From positions 1 to 6,449 of the forward strand of contig CAYIJI010000050.1 in NCBI GenBank assembly GCA_964363695.1: 6,449 nucleotides of DNA, read 5' to 3'. How positions within the stretch are numbered: position 1 is the first letter of the stretch; the number at the start of each line of letters is the position of its first letter. A model generated the notes under the pieces. It was not told where the DNA came from. It was given only the letters and a program-made list of their open reading frames with translations, and searched no databases. This DNA is from JAMCZZ01 sp964363695. Its GTDB lineage: Bacteria > Patescibacteriota > UBA1384 > XYA2-FULL-43-10 > 1-14-0-10-43-13. Both the position numbers and the translations under genes were made by a program. Below are positions 1 through 4,800 of the stretch, in pieces.

Positions 1-77
1 TATACCTCTTGATGCTGCTAAGACCCCATTAATTTGTATATCTCTCGTCGTGAAAACACCCACGAAGTCGAGATGAC
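1..77. repeat. Dispersed palindromic repeat, copy 1 (left part cut by the window edge)
   Basis: Bases 28-49 match 5478-5499 at 21 of 22 positions (ATTAATTTGTATAT then TCTCGTC-type bases). The stretch before it, starting TATAC, lines up loosely with 5450-5477, and both copies end in GTCGA(G/A)ATGAC (67-77 here). The right half can fold on itself: CTCG at 43-46 can pair with CGAG at 69-72, and TCGTG with CACGA inside it. The left arm seen in the second copy would lie upstream of the window. No ORF is present here. It resembles a non-coding mobile or MITE-like repeat rather than a gene. Confidence 0.6.
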
Positions 78-84
78 AAACTAT

Positions 85-130
85 TTAATTACATATCAGG
101 CGTTAAATTATAAATTTACTCCAAAGGAGT
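85..130 (+). promoter_or_regulatory. Possible promoter and ribosome binding site of the nucleotidyltransferase gene
   Basis: TATAAA at 109-114 is one base from the -10 consensus. The best -35 candidate, TTAATT at 85-90 with an 18-nt spacer, is weak. AAAGGAGT at 123-130 is a good Shine-Dalgarno sequence four bases before the ATG at 134 and fixes that start. The implied leader would be very short. Confidence 0.35.
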
Positions 131-133
131 CTT

Positions 134-1000
134 ATGTTGAGAGAAAAGCTAACCGTAACGGTGAAAAAAGATCTTATTAAAAAAATTGATTCGATTATTG
201 ACGGAGCTAAAATTAGAAACCGGTCTCATGCAACAGAATATTTAATTGAGCAGGGACTCGGACTCAATAAAATAAAAAAGGCAGTAATCTTAGCCGGCGG
301 TAAAGGAACACGTCTCAGGCCTTTTACATACGAACTTCCTAAGCCATTAATACCATTGCAGGGTAAACCACTTTTGCAGCATAGTCTTGATTTGTTAAAA
401 TCACATGGCATCACTGAGATTTATCTTTCGATCGGCTATAAAGGAAAGCAGATAAAGGACTATTTCGGAAACGGTGAGAAATTTGGTTTGAATATTAAAT
501 ACTTGGAAGAGAAAGAGCCTCTTGGAACAGCCGGTCCTCTAAAGCTGGCGGAGAAGTATTTGGATGATACCTTTTTGTTGATCTGGTGCGACGTTTTGGC
601 TGACATTGATCTGGAGGATTTTATTGCATTTCATAAAAACTCCGGTGGATTGGCCACAATGGCTCTTGCCTCGGTGGACGATGTAACTGGGCTTGGCGTG
701 GCATCTCTCAAGGGATCAAAGATAATTGGTTTTATGGAGAAGCCAACTAAGGAAAATGCGCCAAGCAACTTAATTAATGCCGGTATGATTATTCTTGAGC
801 CCAAAGTTTTTAAATATTTTCCAGATCAGAAAGTGATCTCCATAGAGAAGGAGGTTTATCCAAAAATCGTTGAGGCTGGAAAAATGTACGGCTATCCGTT
901 TTTCGGCCAGTGGTACGATACCGGTACACACGACGCGTACGAAAAAGCGATCAAGGGTTGGAAGGGACACAGAGCGGGGAAGCAAGTTGTTGGCAAGTAG
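134..1000 (+). CDS. Sugar-phosphate nucleotidyltransferase with N-terminal ribbon-helix-helix domain
   Basis: This 288-residue protein has two parts. Residues 3-45 look like a ribbon-helix-helix (CopG/Arc-type) DNA-binding domain: a short beta strand KLTVTVKK, a helix, a turn with NRSHA at 29-33, and a second helix. From residue 48 it is a classic nucleotidyltransferase of the RmlA/GalU-like superfamily: GGKGTRLRPFT at 55-65 with PKPLIP at 69-74 (nucleotide and metal binding), EPLGTAGPL at 128-136, FMEKP at 200-204, NAG at 215-217 and WYDTGT at 260-265. Such enzymes join a sugar 1-phosphate to an NTP, giving an NDP-sugar and pyrophosphate, in the cytoplasm for glycan synthesis. The exact sugar and nucleotide cannot be read from sequence. 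The usual NGD before the metal-binding Asp is WCD (151-153), with Asp153 kept. The AAAGGAGT site supports ATG 134, and both domains are in one uninterrupted frame. A strong terminator follows 21 bases after the stop, so the gene appears monocistronic. Enzyme class is secure; a DNA-binding role for the N-terminus is inferred. Confidence 0.9.
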   Translation: MLREKLTVTVKKDLIKKIDSIIDGAKIRNRSHATEYLIEQGLGLNKIKKAVILAGGKGTRLRPFTYELPKPLIPLQGKPLLQHSLDLLKSHGITEIYLSIGYKGKQIKDYFGNGEKFGLNIKYLEEKEPLGTAGPLKLAEKYLDDTFLLIWCDVLADIDLEDFIAFHKNSGGLATMALASVDDVTGLGVASLKGSKIIGFMEKPTKENAPSNLINAGMIILEPKVFKYFPDQKVISIEKEVYPKIVEAGKMYGYPFFGQWYDTGTHDAYEKAIKGWKGHRAGKQVVGK

Positions 1001-1021
1001 TATTGAGTATTGATAGGAGAG

Positions 1022-1052
1022 AAATACCGGCTTTAGCAAGGCTGGTATTTTT
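1022..1052 (+). terminator. Rho-independent terminator after the nucleotidyltransferase gene
   Basis: Bases 1022-1050 form a 13-bp stem (AAATACCGGCTTT against AAGGCTGGTATTT, two G-U pairs) with a 3-base AGC loop. The stem ends in a run of five T (1048-1052). It starts 21 bases after the stop codon at 1000. Confidence 0.85.
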
Positions 1053-1068
1053 AATATTAACGAAGCGC

Positions 1069-1097
1069 TTTAATTATTATCTGAAACGTGATATAAA
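1069..1097 (+). promoter_or_regulatory. Predicted promoter of the small two-ORF unit
   Basis: An extended -10 (TGa then TATAAA, 1089-1097) lies 17 bases downstream of TTTAAT (1069-1074), a 3-of-6 match to the -35 consensus. Transcription would start near 1104, about 50 bases before the first small ORF and just after the preceding terminator, which fits an independent unit. Confidence 0.5.
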
Positions 1098-1151
1098 TCT
1101 AATCATTCAGTGAAAATGAAAGTCATAAATCTGTGCAAGAAAGGGGAAGCG

Positions 1152-1349
1152 ATGGGGGCAACTAGCGAAGTAGGCACTTTTACTGGAGTAAGAGCCAATT
1201 GGCTCTTACATGAGATTTGCTTCGAGAACGGCTTCTTGGATCCGGATCAGCTCAAAGTTGAGCTCTCTCTGGTTTCAACGATGTCGATCGGTCATCGGCT
1301 CGACATGCTGAGTGAGTGTTGGATGTCATATCCAACAATGGCATTCTAG
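1152..1349 (+). CDS. Small hypothetical protein, 65 residues
   Basis: I do not recognise this protein. ATG 1152 is preferred over the in-frame ATG at 1110, because AAGGGG at 1141-1146 lies five bases before 1152 while 1110 has no ribosome binding site. The product starts MGATSEVGTFTGVRANWLLH and ends PTMAF. It has one Trp near residue 17 and another in a C-terminal CWMSYP, two Cys, no signal peptide and no membrane segment. Its net charge is slightly acidic. The ORF contains a run of perfect inverted repeats (1188-1337), so selection may act on RNA or DNA structure as well as, or instead of, on the peptide. GC is higher than in neighbours: with part of the next ORF I counted 124 of 240 G+C (1201-1320 and 1441-1560), against 44 of 120 at the start of clpP. 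It lies 33 bases before the next ORF and shares its promoter and terminator. A structured leader with a chance ORF is the alternative. Confidence 0.5.
   Translation: MGATSEVGTFTGVRANWLLHEICFENGFLDPDQLKVELSLVSTMSIGHRLDMLSECWMSYPTMAF
1188..1209. repeat. Perfect 22-bp palindrome inside the first small ORF
   Basis: GTAAGAGCCAA at 1188-1198 is followed directly by its exact reverse complement at 1199-1209, with no spacer. It encodes the VRANWLL part of the 65-residue ORF. As DNA it could be a dimer-binding operator or cruciform. As RNA it would form a hairpin of about nine pairs with a 4-base loop. It is the longest perfect palindrome I saw in the window. Confidence 0.9.
1239..1337. repeat. Cluster of four more perfect inverted repeats
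   Basis: Four further inverted repeats follow the 22-bp palindrome. GATCCGGATC is at 1239-1248. AGCTCAA-AG-TTGAGCT directly abuts it at 1249-1264. ATGTCGA and TCGACAT (1281-1287, 1300-1306) enclose a 12-base loop. TGTTGGAT and ATCCAACA (1317-1324, 1330-1337) enclose a 5-base loop near the stop codon. A weaker AGCTA/TAGCT pair sits just after the stop. Together they form an almost continuous string of potential RNA hairpins on either strand. Confidence 0.75.
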
Positions 1350-1382
1350 CTACCTTGTTAGCTGTCAGGGTGGAGGAGTAAA

Positions 1383-1622
1383 ATGCGGAAGTTTCGAAGC
1401 AAAAACCACATATCACTTAAAGCTGGCGCTATGATTGTTGTGATTCCCTATTTGGAGGATTTACGCGGAGGGGAGAAGATTCGCACAGCCAATATGGGGG
1501 ATGTTCAGATTCGGACGACGGACAATCGGCCAGCGATTATCGACGACATCCTCGAGGGAGTTTCGGTCGAGATAGTCACAGAGACTAAGGGCAAACTCCC
1601 GGGTTTGTTCGCGCTTGCTTAA
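1383..1622 (+). CDS. Small hypothetical protein, 79 residues
   Basis: I do not recognise this protein. A very strong Shine-Dalgarno sequence, GGAGGAG at 1372-1378, lies four bases before ATG 1383, which is the best evidence that it is translated. The N-terminus is basic (MRKFRSKNH), followed by a hydrophobic strand-like AMIVVIPYL and then alternating beta-like stretches around VQIRTT and VSVEIVTE. No signal peptide or membrane helix is evident, and no Cys is present. The pattern suggests a small beta-rich domain, but no function can be assigned. GC is visibly higher than in the surrounding housekeeping genes, which hints at a different origin or at structural constraint. It is the second ORF of the 1069-1673 unit and ends 15 bases before a strong terminator. 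An antisense ORF over the same DNA starts inside the terminator and was rejected. Confidence 0.7.
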   Translation: MRKFRSKNHISLKAGAMIVVIPYLEDLRGGEKIRTANMGDVQIRTTDNRPAIIDDILEGVSVEIVTETKGKLPGLFALA

Positions 1623-1637
1623 AGCGACATCGTAATT

Positions 1638-1673
1638 AGGGCCGGTCAACATACGACCGGCCCTCTCTCTTTG
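1638..1673 (+). terminator. GC-rich Rho-independent terminator of the small-ORF unit
   Basis: AGGGCCGGTC (1638-1647) and GACCGGCCCT (1655-1664) pair perfectly over 10 bp around a 7-base loop. The pyrimidine tract TCTCTCTTT follows. The tract is interrupted by C, so efficiency is uncertain, but the stem is very stable. It sits 15 bases after the stop of the 79-residue ORF. Confidence 0.8.
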
Positions 1674-1698
1674 AAAACGCAGAATTTTTTGCTAAGCT
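1671..1698 (+). promoter_or_regulatory. Predicted tig promoter overlapping the upstream terminator tract
   Basis: TTGAAA at 1671-1676 matches five of six -35 bases. After a 16-base spacer comes TAAGCT (1693-1698), preceded by TG at 1690-1691 as an extended -10; the -10 hexamer itself matches at only three positions. If used, it gives tig a leader of roughly 155 bases that includes the 7-bp-period array. A closer alternative -10 is TATATT at 1842-1847, but it has no convincing -35. Confidence 0.45.
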
Positions 1699-1707
1699 GA
1701 TTAGGTC

Positions 1708-1742
1708 AGAATCAAGAATTATGAATCTGGAATCATGAATTT
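1708..1742. repeat. Degenerate tandem array with 7-bp period
   Basis: Five consecutive 7-base units read AGAATCA, AGAATTA, TGAATCT, GGAATCA and TGAATTT, with a GAAT core in every unit. They fade into the AT-rich units TTAATAA and TAAATTA up to 1756. The array lies in the non-coding leader of tig, just after its predicted transcription start. No protein is encoded. Confidence 0.65.
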
Positions 1743-1863
1743 TTAATAATAAATTAGAACTTGATTATTAATTATTGTTCGAATGGTGCGACTTGGAATT
1801 GAGAACTTCTCGACTTCAAAGCTACATCGCTCGAAGAATAATATATTAAACAGGAAAGTACAA

Positions 1864-3063
1864 ATGGAAGTTAAATCAGAAGATCTAAAGAAGGGGAAGT
1901 TTAAGCTGACAATCACTATTTCATCTAAGGAAATGGTCGGTTATTTTAATAAGTCCTATGAAAAAATTGCCCCGACTATAAAGCTGGATGGTTTTAGACC
2001 GGGCAAAGCGCCAAGAAAATTGGTCGAAGCAGCAGCCGGTACAGCCAGAATTCTCTCGGAAGCACTGGATTCGGCTGTTTCCGAGAATTATTATAAGGCA
2101 ATTGTTGAAAAGAATTTGAATCCTATTTCACAGCCAAATATTGTCATAAATAAATATCCGAACTATGGCGATTCGGAAGAGAATGTCAAGGAAGTGTTTG
2201 AATTCGAGGCGGAGATCGAAGTTTTGCCTCCGGTCGAATTGGGCGACTACAAGAAATTAAAAGTGGACAAAAAAAGTCCCGACAAAGCAAAGAAAGAAGA
2301 TGTCAAAAGGGTGCTAGAGCATTTTCAAAAGCAATCAGCCACTTTCAGTGAAGCTGACCGCCCGGCAAAAGTCGGGGACAGAGCCGAGATTAACTTTGAA
2401 GGATTTTTAAAAAAAGTAAGAATCGACCAGATGTGCTCGAAAAATCACCCTTTAATTTTAGGCGAAGGCAATTTGATCCCGGGGTTTGAAGAAGAAGTGG
2501 TTGGAATGAAAAAGGGCGAGAAAAAAGAATTTAAAATTAAATTTCCAAAAGATTATCATTCAAAAGAATATGCGGACAAAGAAGCTGAATTTAAAGTTGA
2601 ACTTATTGACTTAAAAGAAGTTAAGCTCCCGGAGATTGACGACGATTTTGCAAAAAAGTTCGGCCATAAAAACACGGAAGAGTTGAAAAAAGCTATTGAG
2701 ACAAATCTCAATTTAGAACTAGAAGAGGATTACAAAAGAAATCTTGAGACAGAGGTTATAAACAAAGTTTTGACTGTGCTAGAGGCCGAAGTGCCGGATG
2801 CATTGATCGAGAGAGAAACAAAAAGGATTTTCGGCGAGTTCGGAAATCAGCTTTCGGCCCAAGGCATAAACATCGAGCGATATTTGGACAGCCTAAAAAA
2901 GACAAGAGAGGATTTGTTGAAAGATATGCGGCCTCAAGCCGAGAAGAATGTTAAAACGGGGCTTTTATTAGGCAAGATTATTGAAGAGAAAAAATGGGAT
3001 CCGAAAGATCCAAAGAGCGGGGAAAAGGCTATTCAATATTTGGTTCAAGAACTGACCAAATAA
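1864..3063 (+). CDS. tig: Trigger factor, ribosome-associated chaperone and peptidyl-prolyl isomerase
   Basis: Trigger factor binds the ribosome near the exit tunnel and shields nascent chains in the cytoplasm. The frame opens at ATG 1783, but the 27 extra residues do not look like the family and lack a ribosome binding site. ATG 1864 has AGGAAAG at 1852-1858 and puts the signature GFRPGKAP at residues 43-50, exactly its place in the E. coli protein. The resulting 399-residue protein is somewhat shorter than the usual 430 or so. Domains in order: ribosome-binding tail-loop domain about 1-115; FKBP-type isomerase domain about 165-255, with VGD at 170-172, IPGFEEEV from 205 and FPKDYH ending at 232; and the helical chaperone C-terminus about 256-399, rich in Lys and Glu. 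Inside the isomerase domain the sequence after EGFL (KKVRIDQMCSKNHP) differs from the common DGEEFEGG-type loop, so isomerase activity is uncertain. No clear terminator follows. clpP, its usual partner, lies downstream beyond an MFS gene. Confidence 0.95.
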   Translation: MEVKSEDLKKGKFKLTITISSKEMVGYFNKSYEKIAPTIKLDGFRPGKAPRKLVEAAAGTARILSEALDSAVSENYYKAIVEKNLNPISQPNIVINKYPNYGDSEENVKEVFEFEAEIEVLPPVELGDYKKLKVDKKSPDKAKKEDVKRVLEHFQKQSATFSEADRPAKVGDRAEINFEGFLKKVRIDQMCSKNHPLILGEGNLIPGFEEEVVGMKKGEKKEFKIKFPKDYHSKEYADKEAEFKVELIDLKEVKLPEIDDDFAKKFGHKNTEELKKAIETNLNLELEEDYKRNLETEVINKVLTVLEAEVPDALIERETKRIFGEFGNQLSAQGINIERYLDSLKKTREDLLKDMRPQAEKNVKTGLLLGKIIEEKKWDPKDPKSGEKAIQYLVQELTK

Positions 3064-3155
3064 ATTAAAAAATGGACCACTAATCATCGCCTCGGCGAGA
3101 TCCTGTTCAGAATGCGGGACAAAACTAACCACGAAAATCCACGTTTACTTAGTGA

Positions 3156-3283
3156 TTCGTTTGTAACCATTCACCATATCGTCATTCTGAAGCCGACTTT
3201 AGGCTGAAGAATCCAGAAGCAACGCTTCGCTAGATCCTTCGCAAGCTCCACTCAGGATGACAGTGAGTGGTTACGTTCGTTTG
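3156..3283. repeat. MITE-like imperfect hairpin with flanking 8-bp direct repeats
   Basis: The core is a long imperfect inverted repeat. Outer arms GTAACCATTCAC (3163-3174) and GTGAGTGGTTAC (3263-3274) match at 11 of 12 positions. Inner arms GTCATTCTGA (3181-3190) and TCAGGATGAC (3252-3261) match at 9 of 10, with the odd pair a G-U. GAAGAATC and GATCCTTC pair further in. TTCGTTTG occurs on both sides (3156-3163 and 3276-3283), as a target-site duplication would. The GTCATTCTGA...TCAGGATGAC type is a palindrome I recall as widespread among bacterial intergenic repeats. No ORF lies inside. The rest of the 276-base tig-MFS spacer (3064-3155) holds only a partial CCACGAAAAT direct repeat (3129-3143) and no gene. 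Confidence 0.65.
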
Positions 3284-3339
3284 GTTTATTGTCCATTTCT
3301 GGCTTTAGGATTTGGATTAATTTAGAATCATTTAACTAT

Positions 3340-4569
3340 ATGCAAAATTCATTCCTCAACGTCCTTCGGTATCCAGATTTCAAAAAAATTTGGCTGTCTC
3401 AAGTTTTTTCCCAGATAGCCTTGAATATGGTTACTTTTGCCCTCCTGTTAGATATTTTTGAGAAAACAAAATCAAACACCTCAATTTCTCTAGTGTTGAT
3501 AGCCTCTGCCATTCCGGTTGCAATTTTTGGGCCGTTCTCCGGTGCGATCGCTGATAGAATTTGTTATCGAAAAATTCTTATTTACACAAATATATTCCGT
3601 TTTGTTGCTGCCGTTCTCCTAATTGTTGCTCACAGCAACATTTTGGCTCTTCTGGAAATAATATTTTTGATTTCAGCCTTATCTCAGTTTTTCACGCCGG
3701 CGGAGTCTTCGTCCATACCGCTCATTGTTCCTAAGGAAAAACTTGTTCATGCCAACTCGATGGTGATGACCACTACATACGCTACTCTTTTGGTGGGCTA
3801 TGCTGCTGCCGGTCCAATTATGAATTACATTGGATCAAAATGGCTTTTTGCCGTATGCGCCGGACTTTTTTTGCTGGCGACGCAGGCAACTAGGATGCTT
3901 ACCGATTTCGATAAAAAACAGGTTAAAAAACTATCAATCCAAACCCTTGCCTCCGATATTGCGGAGATATGGCAAGAAGTAAAAGATGGCCTCATATATT
4001 TAAGAAAAAAGAGCGATGTCTTAAATCCAATGATAAAATTGACGATTGGCTGGACGATGCTCGGTGCATTGATTACTTTACTGCCCGCTTTTGGTGAAAG
4101 CGTGCTCAACATTGACCCAAAATTTATCGGTCCTGCTGTTATTGCTCCCTCGGGTCTTGGCATGTTAGCCGCTGCGATCTTACTCTCAAAAAAAGCTAAA
4201 TTAAACCAGTTAAAAGTCCTTGACGGCGGCTTTATAATTTCCAGCGTCGGCCTGATTTTATTTTCTCTTTATGGATTTTATGAAGCGGTTGCTTTTTCCA
4301 GACCGGCTTTAATACTTGCAGTAATAATTATCGGTTTTGGCATTGGAGCGATACAGATAGCGGGCCAGACCCTGCTTCATTTGAATTCGGACGAAGGCCA
4401 GAGGGGCAGGGTGTTTGGCATTTCCTCAATGCAACTGCGCCTTGCAACTTCCCTTCCAGCGCTTGTTGTTGCGGCAGTCGCCGACCTGACTTCACCTTTT
4501 GTGACGATGCTTCTTTTGGCAACAATATTTTTCATCTATTCGTTTTCCTTGATTTTTGAGGAACGATAG
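3340..4569 (+). CDS. MFS transporter, probable exporter (MFS_3/EntS-like)
   Basis: This is a major facilitator superfamily membrane protein of 410 residues with about 12 hydrophobic helices, in two bundles of six split by a charged cytoplasmic loop at roughly 183-225. After the second helix comes the MFS motif A in the form GPFSGAIADRICYRK (64-78), with the Asp-Arg pair intact. The N-terminal YPDFKKIWLSQVFSQIA and the late RGRVFGISSM resemble the MFS_3 group, which contains the enterobactin exporter EntS and macrolide-efflux-like proteins. The substrate cannot be assigned. The frame extends up to a TTG at 3289, but ATG 3340 starts where the family normally starts; TTG 3289 lies next to the hairpin repeat and is unlikely. 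No clear Shine-Dalgarno precedes 3340. A -10-like TAGAAT at 3323-3328 suggests a nearly leaderless message, at low confidence. It sits alone between tig and clpP, with repeats on both sides, which is compatible with insertion into an ancestral tig-clpP pair. Confidence 0.85.
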   Translation: MQNSFLNVLRYPDFKKIWLSQVFSQIALNMVTFALLLDIFEKTKSNTSISLVLIASAIPVAIFGPFSGAIADRICYRKILIYTNIFRFVAAVLLIVAHSNILALLEIIFLISALSQFFTPAESSSIPLIVPKEKLVHANSMVMTTTYATLLVGYAAAGPIMNYIGSKWLFAVCAGLFLLATQATRMLTDFDKKQVKKLSIQTLASDIAEIWQEVKDGLIYLRKKSDVLNPMIKLTIGWTMLGALITLLPAFGESVLNIDPKFIGPAVIAPSGLGMLAAAILLSKKAKLNQLKVLDGGFIISSVGLILFSLYGFYEAVAFSRPALILAVIIIGFGIGAIQIAGQTLLHLNSDEGQRGRVFGISSMQLRLATSLPALVVAAVADLTSPFVTMLLLATIFFIYSFSLIFEER

Positions 4570-4590
4570 CAAAATTATTCTAATTTTTGA

Positions 4591-4735
4591 TTTATCATTT
4601 ACCAGTTCTCATTGATCAATAATTTATCATTTCCCATTTGGTTATTGGGCATCCATTTTCATCTTATTGGTGCTTTGAGTGAAAAATTGATAAATGGTAA
4701 ATGAATGAAAATTGAGAAATGGCAAATGGAAAATA
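4591..4735. repeat. AT-rich degenerate inverted and 7-bp-period repeat
   Basis: The spacer between the MFS gene and clpP contains TTTATCATTT twice (4591-4600, 4623-4632) and an inverted pair TCATTTACCA (4595-4604) and TGGTAAATGA (4695-4704). On the right side 7-base units with an AAATG core recur: ATAAATG (4690), GTAAATG (4697), AGAAATG (4715), GCAAATG (4722), then GAAAATA (4729). An 11-base break separates the second and third. The left side carries the same motif on the other strand (CATTTAC, CATTTCC, CATTTGG). It is non-coding, looks like a mobile or slippage-generated repeat, and ends just before the clpP promoter. Confidence 0.6.
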
Positions 4736-4745
4736 TTATTGAATA

Positions 4746-4774
4746 TTGCTCAATTGAAGAGTGAGTGCTATAAT
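4746..4774 (+). promoter_or_regulatory. clpP promoter with extended -10 and a CIRCE-like half-site
   Basis: TATAAT at 4769-4774 is a perfect -10, preceded by TGC (4766-4768) as an extended element. A weak -35, TTGCTC, sits at 4746-4751 with a 17-base spacer that contains the 8-bp palindrome TCAATTGA (4750-4757). GAGTGCTA at 4763-4770 equals the right half of the heat-shock CIRCE operator, but the left half is only a poor match (around 4745-4753), so HrcA control is speculative. Confidence 0.7.
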
Positions 4775-4800
4775 ATCCTGTAATTAGAAAAGGATGTAAA

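Noticed and set aside
910..1113. 67-codon + strand ORF overlapping the end of the nucleotidyltransferase
   Set aside because: It is an out-of-frame shadow of the enzyme's 3' end that reads through the terminator, with no recognisable product.
1110..1151. Earlier ATG for the first small ORF
   Set aside because: It has no Shine-Dalgarno sequence and falls at the predicted transcription start, whereas 1152 has AAGGGG at proper spacing.
1461..1652. Antisense 63-codon ORF over the second small gene
   Set aside because: Its start lies inside the terminator loop, it has no convincing ribosome binding site, and the + strand ORF has a strong one.
1783..1863. Upstream in-frame start giving trigger factor 27 extra residues
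   Set aside because: No ribosome binding site precedes ATG 1783. The added residues do not resemble the family, and ATG 1864 puts GFRPGKAP at residues 43-50 as expected.
3129..3143. CCACGAAAAT direct repeat as a tandem array
   Set aside because: Only one and a half copies are present, too few to support an array.
3289..3339. TTG start 51 bases upstream for the MFS gene
   Set aside because: It is a TTG next to the MITE-like hairpin, and the added residues are not family-like. ATG 3340 gives the normal N-terminus.
3825..4525. Minus-strand ORFs over the MFS gene
   Set aside because: They are antisense shadows of a clear 12-helix transporter, with low-complexity translations and no ribosome binding sites.
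4591..4735. CRISPR array
   Set aside because: The units are 7-base, degenerate and contiguous, without 25-35 base repeats and unique spacers. No cas gene is nearby.
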